Shown: in pieces, positions 15,766-22,887 of the stretch
Position numbering within the stretch: the first letter of the stretch is position 1
How the letters are laid out: each line of letters begins with the position of its first letter
Origin: Kribbella rubisoli
Lineage (GTDB): Bacteria; Actinomycetota; Actinomycetes; Propionibacteriales; Kribbellaceae
Assembly (NCBI RefSeq): GCF_004217145.1
Contig: NZ_SHKR01000013.1
Location: 248,001 to 312,000, forward strand
Direction: 5' to 3'
DNA length: 64,000 bases
Position numbers and translations under genes: made by a program
The notes under the pieces: generated by a model
What the model was told of the DNA's origin: nothing
What the model saw: the letters and a program-made list of their open reading frames with translations, nothing else
Database searches by the model: none

Positions 15766-15780
15766 GCTACTGTTCCGGTT

Positions 15781-16227
15781 GTGACCGACTGGCTTGACGC
15801 CGACCAGCAGCGGGACTGGCGCGCCTTCATCGAGGGCTCGATCCGCCTGATCGACCTGCTCGACGCGCGCCTCCGCGAACGGCACGAGCTGACGCTGGCT
15901 GAGTACGAGATCCTCGTCCGGTTGTCCGAGGCGCCTGGACGGTCGATGCGTATGGCTGAACTGGCGGACCTCGCGTACTACTCGCGTAGCCGGTTGTCGC
16001 ACCGGATCCGGAGGCTCGAGGATCGCCACCTCGTGCGCCGCACGACGGCGACCGATGATGGGCGCGGCGTGGTGGCCACATTGACCGACACCGGATTCGC
16101 ACTACTGGAGCGCGCCGCGCCCGACAATCTGCGGTCCGTCCGGGAGCACTTCGTCGACATTGTCGAGACGGCCGATTTACAGGCGATCGGACGGGCCATG
16201 CGCGCCGTCACCGACTCCCTCCCCTGA
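15781..16227 (+). CDS. MarR-family transcriptional regulator
   Basis: 148-aa winged-helix regulator: dimerisation helix at the N-terminus, then LAEYEILVRLSEAPGRSMRMAELADLAYYSRSRLSHRIRRLEDRHLVRR (helix-turn-helix and start of the wing) and DDGRGVVATLTDTGFALLE (the wing's Asp-Gly/Arg pattern and following strand). GTG 15781 places the palindrome upstream; an earlier TTG frame would run through it. Probably represses itself and the divergent cupin gene. Confidence 0.93.
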   Translation: MTDWLDADQQRDWRAFIEGSIRLIDLLDARLRERHELTLAEYEILVRLSEAPGRSMRMAELADLAYYSRSRLSHRIRRLEDRHLVRRTTATDDGRGVVATLTDTGFALLERAAPDNLRSVREHFVDIVETADLQAIGRAMRAVTDSLP

Positions 16228-16306
16228 CCGAGGTGGCGACGACGTCGCCCTCGACCTGGTGAGGACGGAACTCTCGGACGCAATAACCTTCCGCTCCAGG
16301 CAGTTT

Positions 16307-16675
16307 TCAGCGGCGCAAGTGGTCGCCGGCTGCGTCCATGGCTACCCCGACCAGTTCCGGGCTGAGGTCGACGACCGTGTTGCCGTCGGCGTCGAGCTTG
16401 CCGGATTCGGTGATCGACAGGCCGATCAGTGCCAGCGCTCCGGCTCGATGTCGTTGGAGACGCGCGGCCGGGTCCTCGTGCCGCGGCAGCACCCGGCCGT
16501 CGTCCAGCTCGCCGGCATCGTCTTGCCAGGCGGCGACGGCACGTTCCGCAAGGGCGGCCGGCACGGTGACCCGGATCGAGGGCAGTCCGGCCGTGCGGAA
16601 CGTCGTACCGATCAGGCCCAGCACTCGGGCGTCGTCCGTATACACGCGAAGGATGGTAGCGACCTGCGGCGGCAT
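16307..16675 (-). CDS. small conserved hypothetical protein
   Basis: 122 aa. Alpha/beta content: ATILRVYTDDARVLGLIGTTFR, RVTVPAALAERAVAAWQDD, then a C-terminal helix SPELVGVAMDAAGDHLRR. No catalytic motif is recognised. ATG 16675 (MPPQVA) was chosen because the longer open frame is only the antisense of fgd. It is divergent from fgd with about 60 bases between starts. Function unknown. Confidence 0.6.
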   Translation of the reverse strand: MPPQVATILRVYTDDARVLGLIGTTFRTAGLPSIRVTVPAALAERAVAAWQDDAGELDDGRVLPRHEDPAARLQRHRAGALALIGLSITESGKLDADGNTVVDLSPELVGVAMDAAGDHLRR

Positions 16676-16736
16676 AAAGTCGGACCTGGGCGCGGTTGTC
16701 CTCCGGAGTACGCGCAGACGACGTTTGGAGCAGAGG

Positions 16737-17741
16737 GTGAGCATTCGAGTCGGGTACAAGGCTTCGGCGGAGCAGTTCGGGCCGCGGGAGCTGGTGGAGT
16801 ACTCCGTCCGGGCCGAGGAGCTCGGGCTCGACAGTGTGACCGTTTCCGACCATTTCCTGCCGTGGCGGCACGAGGGCGGGCACGCGCCGTTCGCGCTCGC
16901 CTGGATGGCGGCGGTCGGTGAGCGGACCAACCGGGTGCAGATCGGTACGTCGGTGCTCACGCCGACCTTCCGGTACAACCCGGCCGTGATCGCGCAGGCG
17001 TTCGCGACTCTCGGCGTGCTGTACCCCGGGCGTGTCATGCTCGGCGTCGGCAGCGGCGAGGCGCTGAACGAGATCGCCGTGTCGGGGATGGAGTGGCCCG
17101 AGTTCAAGGAGCGCTTCGCGCGCCTGCGTGAGTCGGTGCAGCTGATCCGCGACCTGTGGACCAAGGACGGCGTCAGCTCCGAGGGGCCGTACTACAAGAC
17201 CGTCGACGCGTTCATCTACGACCGCCCCGAGACGCCGATCAAGGTGTACGTCGCTGCCGGCGGGCCACTGGTTGCGAAGTACGCCGGGCGCGCGGGTGAC
17301 GGGTTCATCGCGACGTCCGGCAAGGGGATGGAGCTGTACACCGACAAGCTGATGCCCGCCGTACGCGAGGGCGCCGAGAAGGCCGGGAAGAAGTTCGAGG
17401 ACATCGACCGGATGCTCGAGGTGAAGATCTCGTACGACCGGGACGCCGATCAGGCGCTGGAGAACACGCGATTCTGGGCGCCGCTGTCGCTCACGCCGGA
17501 GCAGAAGCACAGCGTCACCAGCGCGACCGAGATGGAGCGGCTGGCCGACGAGCTGCCCATCGAGCAGGTCGCGAAGCGGTGGATCGTGGCGTCCGATCCG
17601 GAGGAGGTCGTGAAGCAGTTCCAGCCGTACCTCGACGCCGGCTTCAACCACTTCGTAGTCCACGGTCCCGGGAACGACCAGGAGCGGTTCCTGACCCAAT
17701 TCACCGAAGACGTTCTGCCGTTGCTGCGCAAACTGTCTTGA
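16737..17741 (+). CDS. fgd: F420-dependent glucose-6-phosphate dehydrogenase
   Basis: 334-aa TIM-barrel enzyme that oxidises glucose-6-phosphate to 6-phosphogluconolactone and reduces cofactor F420, the main source of F420H2 in actinobacteria. Residues matching the characterised mycobacterial active site are in SDHFLPWRHEGGHAP (Asp38, His39, Trp43) and GVGSGEALNE (Glu108), a one-residue shift from the M. tuberculosis numbering. GTG 16737 has GGAG 6 bases upstream. It could supply F420H2 to F420-dependent enzymes elsewhere; the flavin pair at 47-49 kb appears to be of the FMN type. Confidence 0.95.
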   Translation: MSIRVGYKASAEQFGPRELVEYSVRAEELGLDSVTVSDHFLPWRHEGGHAPFALAWMAAVGERTNRVQIGTSVLTPTFRYNPAVIAQAFATLGVLYPGRVMLGVGSGEALNEIAVSGMEWPEFKERFARLRESVQLIRDLWTKDGVSSEGPYYKTVDAFIYDRPETPIKVYVAAGGPLVAKYAGRAGDGFIATSGKGMELYTDKLMPAVREGAEKAGKKFEDIDRMLEVKISYDRDADQALENTRFWAPLSLTPEQKHSVTSATEMERLADELPIEQVAKRWIVASDPEEVVKQFQPYLDAGFNHFVVHGPGNDQERFLTQFTEDVLPLLRKLS

Positions 17742-17772
17742 GCTGAGGAGTCAGGCGGTCGACAATCAGCGA

Positions 17773-18351
17773 GTGCCCGACTATCAGATCGTTCGCGACG
17801 ACGACCCGCGGTGCGCCGAGCTGGAAGCAGCCGGCTACCGCGTGGTCGCGGAGTCGTGGGCGGTCCGGCTGTTCGATCCGGATCGGGAGTTACTCGAGTC
17901 GGCCGTACGCCGGGCCACCGCCGGCGGGCTGACGATCCGCGAACTCGGGCCCGAGTCGGCGGAGCTCCTGCACAAGCTCGAGAAGGCTAACGAGGCGGAC
18001 TATCCCTACACGCCGGCGACGCATCGGGTAGTGGGCGAGCTTGCCGATGTCCGCGAGCTGTGGCCGGGCAACCGGGTGTTCGGTGCGTTCGACGGCAACC
18101 GGCTGGTCGGCGCGACAGTCATCCGCCAGAAGGACGGCTTCGGCGACACCGCCTTCACCTCAGTCCTCGCCACCCACCGCCGCCGCGGAGTCGCACAAGC
18201 CGTCAAGGCCGCGTCCATCCTCGCCTTCCTCGACATCGGCATCACCCGCTTCTCCACAGGCGGCGCCGCCGCCAACCAAGCCAGCCTCCGCGCAAGCCAG
18301 TCCCTCGGCTACCAGCTCACTGAGCAGTGGCGGACCTACTCACCCGAGTAG
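17773..18351 (+). CDS. GNAT-family N-acetyltransferase
   Basis: 192 aa. A short N-terminal segment is followed by the GNAT core: LTIRELGPESAELLHKLEKANEADYP, RLVGATVIRQKDGFGD, and the acetyl-CoA-binding motif A TSVLATHRRRGVAQAVKAASILAFLDIG (R/Q-x-x-G/A form). The C-terminus RASQSLGYQLTEQWRTY is the usual GNAT end. GTG start. Substrate unknown. Confidence 0.85.
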   Translation: MPDYQIVRDDDPRCAELEAAGYRVVAESWAVRLFDPDRELLESAVRRATAGGLTIRELGPESAELLHKLEKANEADYPYTPATHRVVGELADVRELWPGNRVFGAFDGNRLVGATVIRQKDGFGDTAFTSVLATHRRRGVAQAVKAASILAFLDIGITRFSTGGAAANQASLRASQSLGYQLTEQWRTYSPE

Positions 18352-18360
18352 CCGGTCTTG

Positions 18361-19125
18361 CTAGTGCAGGTCTTCGGACAACGACTTTGCGGCCTGGGTG
18401 AGCAGCGGGACGGCGCGTTCTACGAGGTCTTCGGTCATGCGGCCGGCGGGGCCTGAGATGGAGATGGCCAGGGGCGTGGGGGCGTCGGGGACGGCGACTG
18501 CGACGCAGCGGACGCCGACCTCTTGTTCGCCTTCGTCCATGGCGTAGCCGTGGTCTGAGGCCTGGTGGAGTTGGGTGGTGAAGGCGTCGGCGGTGGTGAT
18601 GGTGTTGTCGGTGTGCTGAGGCATACCGGTGCGGTGCAGGAGGTCGCGGACCTCCGACTCCGGGAACTGCGCCAGGATCGCCTTCCCGACGGCAGTGCAG
18701 TGCGGGAGAACGCGCCGGCCAACCTCGGTGAACATGCGCATCGAGTGCCGCGACGGGACCTGCGCGAGGTACACGATCTGATCGCCGTCGAGCATTGCCA
18801 TGTTGGCGGATTCGCCGAGTTCGTCGACCAGGTGCGCCAGGTGCGGCCGCGCGAACACACTGAGCATGTGCGACGAACTCTCGCCGAGGCGGATCAGCTT
18901 CGGGCCCAGCACGTACTGCCGGGACGGCTCTTGACGCAGGTAACCGAGGTCGACGAGGGTTCGGACCAGTCGGTGGATCGTCGGCAGCGGCAGGCCGGAG
19001 GCCGTGGCCAGCTGGGACAGGCCCATCATGCCGCCCGCGTCGGCCATGGTCTCGAGCAGCCCGAAGGCACGCTCGATGGACTGCACACTGCCAGTACGGC
19101 CCTTGGTGCCGTTCGTCTCCGCCAT
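18361..19125 (-). CDS. IclR-family regulator, likely repressor of the purine/glyoxylate regulon
   Basis: 254 aa. N-terminal winged helix (SVQSIERAFGLLETMAD, LSQLATASGLPLPTIHRLVRTLVDLGYL), then an IclR effector domain with RRVLPHCTAVGKAILAQF and a C-terminal EQEVGVRCVAVAVPDAPTPLAISISGPAGRM. The closest functional parallel is AllR, the allantoin/glyoxylate-responsive IclR repressor. It is divergent from the DUF6986 gene. A perfect TTCCG-N5-CGGAA site lies 12 bases upstream of its own start, implying autorepression, and related sites precede uraD and hyi. Glyoxylate or an allantoin derivative as ligand is inference. Confidence 0.92.
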   Translation of the reverse strand: MAETNGTKGRTGSVQSIERAFGLLETMADAGGMMGLSQLATASGLPLPTIHRLVRTLVDLGYLRQEPSRQYVLGPKLIRLGESSSHMLSVFARPHLAHLVDELGESANMAMLDGDQIVYLAQVPSRHSMRMFTEVGRRVLPHCTAVGKAILAQFPESEVRDLLHRTGMPQHTDNTITTADAFTTQLHQASDHGYAMDEGEQEVGVRCVAVAVPDAPTPLAISISGPAGRMTEDLVERAVPLLTQAAKSLSEDLH

Positions 19126-19136
19126 GAAGACCGCCT

Positions 19137-19172
19137 TTCCGGATGACGGAAGTTTAGCGCCAGATCGTGGAA
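19137..19172. promoter_or_regulatory. IclR operator pair at the iclR promoter
   Basis: TTCCG-GATGA-CGGAA at 19137-19151 (perfect 5-base arms), and exactly 21 bases on, CGCCA-GATCG-TGGAA at 19158-19172 with only the right half conserved. The first site overlaps the untranslated leader of iclR. Confidence 0.55.
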
Positions 19173-19190
19173 ATGCTAGATGCTTGTGCC

Positions 19191-19226
19191 TTCCGCACTG
19201 TAGATATTAGTCTCCACAATACGGAA
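19191..19226. promoter_or_regulatory. IclR operator pair at the DUF6986 promoter
   Basis: TTCCG-CACTG-TAGAT at 19191-19205 and, 21 bases downstream, CTCCA-CAATA-CGGAA at 19212-19226. The first keeps the left half-site, the second the right half-site and the CAATA centre seen in the perfect copy at 35162. The pair ends 12 bases before the DUF6986 ATG, overlapping its leader. Confidence 0.6.
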
Positions 19227-19238
19227 AAAGGAGGCCCT

Positions 19239-20426
19239 ATGGACGACCTGCTGACTGAGCTCGACCGGCGCCTGGCCGCTGCCGACGCGGCGCTCGCCGC
19301 CGATTACCGGGGCGATCGCGGCGTTCGCCAGCCGATCCACACGGTGTACGTGCCGGCCGATCGGTTCGACGTACGCACGGTAGGCGACTGGGGTGCGCAG
19401 GCCCGCGCGGCGCTCGACGAGTACGGTGGATCGGCCGCGGACCTCGCGAAGGTGCTGGATCTCCCGGCCGAGTTCGCCGACGACGTGTACGACCGGGTCC
19501 GCGCGAAGCTGGAGCGCGAACCGATCGAGGACCTGCGGATCGACTTCGAGGACGGCTACGGCAACCGCCCGGACGACGAAGAGGACGCCGCCGCAATCGC
19601 CGCCGCGCAGGTCAACCCAGGTACGCCGTTCCACGGACTGCGGATCAAGTCCCTCGAGGCCCCGACCCGCCGCCGCGCGGTCCGCACCCTCGAGCTGTTC
19701 CTCAAGGAAGCCACGATCACCGACGGGTTCGTCATCACGCTCCCGAAGGTGACCTCGGTCGAGCAGGTCGAGGCTATGGTGCTCGTCCTCGAGACCCTCG
19801 AGCAGCGGTACGGCGTACCGCGGCTGAAGTTCGAGATCCAGGTCGAGACCCCGCAGGCGATCCTCGGCGCCGACGGCACCGCGCTGATCGCCCGGATGGT
19901 CAAGGCCGGCGGTGATCGCGTCACCGGGCTCCACTACGGCACCTACGACTACTCCGCCTCACTTGGCGTCGCGGCGGCGTACCAGAGCATGGAGCACCCG
20001 GTCGCGGACCACGCCAAGGACGTGATGCAGTTGGCCGCGGCCGGCACCGGCGTGTTCGTATCCGATGGGTCGACCAACGTTCTCCCGGTCGGTGACGCCG
20101 TCCACGATGCATGGCGACTGCATTTCCGGCTGGTACGGCGTTCGCTCACGCGCGCCATCTACCAGGGCTGGGACATGCATCCCGCCCAGCTCCCGACCCG
20201 TTTCGCGGCAACGTACCTCTTCTATCGGGAAGGCTTCGACCAGGCCGCTCGCCGACTCCGCGCGTACCTGGGCGACGGCGAGTCCGGCTACCTCGACGAA
20301 CCGGCCACGGCGGCGGCGCTCGCCGCGTTCGTACTGCGCGGCATCGAGTGCGGCGCGATCGATACGACGGAGTTCGACACCACCGGTCTCGCCAAGCTTG
20401 CCCGCCGGGCGGTCCCGGAGGACTAG
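19239..20426 (+). CDS. DUF6986-type, CitE/HpcH-like aldolase-fold protein
   Basis: 395 aa. Features of the HpcH/HpaI-CitE superfamily (malyl-CoA/citryl-CoA lyases, some malate synthases): acidic metal motif LRIDFEDGYGNRPDDEEDAAA, substrate Arg in GLRIKSLEAPTRRRAV, catalytic-face LPKVTSVEQVEAMV, metal Glu in FEIQVETPQAIL, GLHYGTYDYSASLG, and the late YQGWDMHPAQLP motif equivalent to CitE IHP-x-Q. I believe it corresponds to DUF6986. AAAAGGAGG precedes the ATG. Its position in the purine/glyoxylate cluster under the IclR-type operators suggests it acts on glyoxylate or a related oxoacid, perhaps as a malate-synthase-like enzyme; this is inference. Confidence 0.75.
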   Translation: MDDLLTELDRRLAAADAALAADYRGDRGVRQPIHTVYVPADRFDVRTVGDWGAQARAALDEYGGSAADLAKVLDLPAEFADDVYDRVRAKLEREPIEDLRIDFEDGYGNRPDDEEDAAAIAAAQVNPGTPFHGLRIKSLEAPTRRRAVRTLELFLKEATITDGFVITLPKVTSVEQVEAMVLVLETLEQRYGVPRLKFEIQVETPQAILGADGTALIARMVKAGGDRVTGLHYGTYDYSASLGVAAAYQSMEHPVADHAKDVMQLAAAGTGVFVSDGSTNVLPVGDAVHDAWRLHFRLVRRSLTRAIYQGWDMHPAQLPTRFAATYLFYREGFDQAARRLRAYLGDGESGYLDEPATAAALAAFVLRGIECGAIDTTEFDTTGLAKLARRAVPED

Positions 20427-20435
20427 CCTCGCGAC

Positions 20436-20675
20436 ATGAGACTCGTAGCGGAGTTCACCACGGAGCCCTTCGATGTCGAGGGTTCGCCGCCCGCGCATGC
20501 CACCGAGGCGCTGCGGGCGGCCGAGGAGGCCGGGCTGGACTGCGAGTTCGGCCCGCTCGGGACGCAGGTGAGCGGCGAGCAGCACCTCCTGCTGCCAGCG
20601 CTCCCGAAGGTGCTCGAAGCGGCGTTCGCCGGCGGCGCGAGCCAGGTGACCTTGCAGGTACGCCGCGATGCCTGA
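20436..20675 (+). CDS. MTH1187/YkoF-type thiamine-binding protein
   Basis: 79 aa, ferredoxin-like fold: MRLVAEFTTEPFDVEG, GLDCEFGPLGTQVSGEQHLLLPAL, then GASQVTLQVRR. This matches the small thiamine-binding family (formerly DUF77), although slightly shorter than usual. It starts 9 bases after the DUF6986 stop and overlaps the next gene by 8 bases, so the three form one operon. A link to thiamine makes sense because glyoxylate carboligase in the same regulon needs thiamine diphosphate; that link is inference. Confidence 0.72.
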   Translation: MRLVAEFTTEPFDVEGSPPAHATEALRAAEEAGLDCEFGPLGTQVSGEQHLLLPALPKVLEAAFAGGASQVTLQVRRDA

Positions 20676-21078
20676 GCAGCATCCGCTCGTTGAGGCGATC
20701 ACTCCACTGGTCGAGCGGCTCAACGCGGAAGTCGTCGCGCCCGGCGACGCCCGCGCCGACGACATCCCGCTCGTGTGGGAGGGGAAACCGGTAGCGGCCG
20801 TGCGCCTGCCGAGCGCAGGCGCCGGTGAGGCGCGCGAGACGAGCGCGAGCGTCGCGGGGACCGCAGGTGGCTCGGGTGGCGTTCAGGGGTTGCTGACGGA
20901 GGTCGCCGACGAACTGGGTGGGCCGCTCGACCAGCTGTCCCGCCACGACAAGCAGCAGGCCGTGCTGATGCTCGAGGCGCGCGGCGCGTTCGAGTTCCGG
21001 AAGTCGGCGGAGATCGTGGCCGAGGCGCTCGGCGTCACCCGCTTCACCGTCTACAACTACCTCAACCGCGCCCGCTGA
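20668..21078 (+). CDS. small helix-turn-helix protein
   Basis: 136 aa. The N-terminal 60 residues are acidic and unstructured-looking (PLVEAITPLVERLNAEVV, then a Gly/Ser/Ala-rich linker). The C-terminus LDQLSRHDKQQAVLMLEARGAFEFRKSAEIVAEALGVTRFTVYNYLN is a helix-turn-helix of the type at the C-terminal end of YheO/DAL-like regulators. Translationally coupled to the thiamine-binding gene. A DNA-binding partner or sensor for that protein is plausible but unproven. Confidence 0.65.
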   Translation: MPEQHPLVEAITPLVERLNAEVVAPGDARADDIPLVWEGKPVAAVRLPSAGAGEARETSASVAGTAGGSGGVQGLLTEVADELGGPLDQLSRHDKQQAVLMLEARGAFEFRKSAEIVAEALGVTRFTVYNYLNRAR

Positions 21079-21081
21079 TTT

Positions 21082-21098
21082 TCAACAAACTGTTGACG
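21082..21098 (+). promoter_or_regulatory. candidate uraD promoter with overlapping palindrome
   Basis: TCAACA-AAC-TGTTGA (21082-21096) is a 6-base-arm palindrome overlapping a -35-like TTGACG (21093-21098). Seventeen bases on, CACGCT (21116-21121) could serve as a weak -10. The IclR-type pair begins at 21121, so a bound repressor would block the start site. Confidence 0.35.
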
Positions 21099-21120
21099 CC
21101 GGGCGGGTCCGGTGTCACGC

Positions 21121-21156
21121 TCTCGTCATACGGAAAGTCGATTTCGGGATTCGAGA
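21121..21156. promoter_or_regulatory. IclR operator pair at the uraD promoter
   Basis: TCTCG-TCATA-CGGAA at 21121-21135 and, 21 bases on, TTTCG-GGATT-CGAGA at 21142-21156. Same architecture and spacing as the pairs at 19191 and 35141. It ends 14 bases before the uraD GTG. Confidence 0.55.
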
Positions 21157-21169
21157 AGGTGTGTGATCC

Positions 21170-21664
21170 GTGGACCTGGAGGAGTTCAACTCCACTCCGG
21201 CTGACCGGCTGCGGCCGGCCCTGGCGGCCTGCTGTGACGTGCCCGAGTGGGTCGACGGAATCCTGGCCAAGCGGCCGTACAGCGACCTCGCCGCACTCAC
21301 CGCGGTCGCGGACCAGTCGCTGCGGGAGCTCGACGGCAACGAGGTCGATCGTGCGCTCCAGGCGCACCCGCGGATCGGTGACCGGGCGCAGGGCGTGAGT
21401 ACCGAGGCCTCCTGGTCGAGGAAGGAACAATCCGGGGTCGGCGACGACCCGGGCGCCCGCCGAGAGCTTGCCGAAGGCAACGGTCAGTACGAGGAGCGGT
21501 TCGGCCGGGTGTTCCTGATCTGCGCCACCGGGCTGTCCGCGCAGGACATGCTCACCAGTCTCCGCGAGCGTCTCCTGCACGACGACGTGACCGAGGCGAA
21601 GGTCGTTCACGAGGAGCTGCGCAAGATCGCGCTGCTCCGGCTGGCCAAGGTGGTGGACGCATGA
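21170..21664 (+). CDS. uraD: 2-oxo-4-hydroxy-4-carboxy-5-ureidoimidazoline decarboxylase
   Basis: 164 aa. Converts OHCU, the second intermediate of urate oxidation, stereospecifically to S-allantoin. The catalytic His is in AHPRIGDRA, the conserved Ser and Glu in ASWSRKEQSGV, and the family segment GRVFLICATGLSAQDML follows; all are intact, in contrast to the fused copy at 31447-33369. GTG start. First gene of the uraD-uraH-uricase-8-oxoguanine deaminase operon; it overlaps uraH by 4 bases. Confidence 0.94.
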   Translation: MDLEEFNSTPADRLRPALAACCDVPEWVDGILAKRPYSDLAALTAVADQSLRELDGNEVDRALQAHPRIGDRAQGVSTEASWSRKEQSGVGDDPGARRELAEGNGQYEERFGRVFLICATGLSAQDMLTSLRERLLHDDVTEAKVVHEELRKIALLRLAKVVDA

Positions 21665-21975
21665 GTTCGCTCAGCACTCATGTGCTCGACACCGCACTGG
21701 GCCGGCCGGCGCAGGGTGTTCCGGTGCAGCTCGACCAAGGTGACGTCGTACTCGCGACCGGTGCGACGAACGACGACGGGCGGTTCGCCTTCACGCCGAC
21801 GCTCGAACCGGGCACCTATCGGCTGCGGTTCGACGTCATGTCGTACGCCGCCGCGACCGGTCAGGACATCTTCTTTCCCGAGGTCTCCGTGACCTTCACG
21901 GTCGCCGACGAGCGGCACTACCACGTCCCCCTGCTGCTCAGCCCGTTCGCGTTTTCCACCTACCGAGGGAGCTGA
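21661..21975 (+). CDS. uraH: 5-hydroxyisourate hydrolase
   Basis: 104-aa transthyretin-like protein that hydrolyses 5-hydroxyisourate to OHCU. Signatures: STHVLDTALGRPA (His7), GTYRLRFDV (Arg), ERHYHVPLLLSPFAFSTYRGS ending in the diagnostic Y-R-G-S. Full family length. ATGA overlap with uraD. Confidence 0.97.
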   Translation: MSSLSTHVLDTALGRPAQGVPVQLDQGDVVLATGATNDDGRFAFTPTLEPGTYRLRFDVMSYAAATGQDIFFPEVSVTFTVADERHYHVPLLLSPFAFSTYRGS

Positions 21976-21979
21976 CCCC

Positions 21980-22885
21980 ATGGCCATCCACCTGGGCGCC
22001 AACCAGTACGGCAAAGCCGAGAGCCGCGTTGTCCGGATCTACCGTGACACGCCCCGCCACCAGATCCGCGACCTGAACGTCTCGACCGCCCTGCGCGGCA
22101 ACTTCGAGGCCGCGCACACGACCGGCGACCAGAGCGACGTACTGCCGACCGACACGCAGAAGAACACCGCGTTCGCCTTCGCCAAGGAGAAGGGCGTCGG
22201 GGCGATCGAAGACTACGCGCTGACGCTCGGCGCGCATTTCCTCGAGGCGTCGCCTGCCGCCGAGGGCGCGCGGGTCGAGGTCGAGGAGTACGCCTGGGAC
22301 CGAATCCAGGTCGACGGTCAGGACCACGATCACTCGTTCGTCCGGACCGGTGGCGGGGTGCGTACGGCGGTCGTCAACGTCGAGGGTCGCGGCGCGGAGC
22401 GGAAGTCGTACGTCGTGTCGGGCATCAGCGATCTCGTCGTACTGAAGTCGACCGGGTCGGAGTTCCACGGGTTCCTCAAGGACAAGTACACGACGCTGCC
22501 GGAGACGAACGACCGGATCCTCGCGACTTCGCTGGTCGCGCGGTGGCGTTACGACCACACTGACGTCGACTGGGACAAGTCGTTCGACCAGATCAAGGGG
22601 CTGCTGCTCTCGCGGTTCGCCACGATCCACAGTCTCGCTCTGCAGCAGACGCTGTACGGCATGGGCGAGGCCGTGCTCGAGCAGCACCCGGAGGTTGCCG
22701 AGATCAAGTTCTCCGCGCCGAACAAGCACCACTTCCTCGTCGACCTCTCGCCGTTCGGGGTCGAGAACCCGGGCGAGGTCTTCATCGCCGCCGACCGCCC
22801 GTACGGCCTCATCGAGGCGACCGTTACGCGCGACGACGCGAGCGACGCCGGCAGTGCGTGGCGCGCCGTACCCGGATTCTGCTGA
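21980..22885 (+). CDS. urate oxidase (uricase)
   Basis: 301-aa cofactor-free oxidase converting urate and O2 to 5-hydroxyisourate and H2O2. The two T-fold domains are present: ANQYGKAESRVV (catalytic Lys), LPTDTQKNTAFAFAKE (catalytic Thr), GISDLVVLKSTGSEF, and NKHHFLVDL (catalytic His). No signal peptide or peroxisomal-type C-terminus. Follows uraH by 4 bases. H2O2 produced here needs a catalase encoded elsewhere. Confidence 0.97.
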   Translation: MAIHLGANQYGKAESRVVRIYRDTPRHQIRDLNVSTALRGNFEAAHTTGDQSDVLPTDTQKNTAFAFAKEKGVGAIEDYALTLGAHFLEASPAAEGARVEVEEYAWDRIQVDGQDHDHSFVRTGGGVRTAVVNVEGRGAERKSYVVSGISDLVVLKSTGSEFHGFLKDKYTTLPETNDRILATSLVARWRYDHTDVDWDKSFDQIKGLLLSRFATIHSLALQQTLYGMGEAVLEQHPEVAEIKFSAPNKHHFLVDLSPFGVENPGEVFIAADRPYGLIEATVTRDDASDAGSAWRAVPGFC

Positions 22886-22887
22886 CC

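Noticed and set aside
15978..17699. Long minus-strand open frame of 573 codons opposite fgd
   Set aside because: It is antisense to a clearly recognised F420-dependent dehydrogenase, and its translation is low-complexity and Arg/His-rich. Only the 16307-16675 portion, in another frame, looks like real protein.
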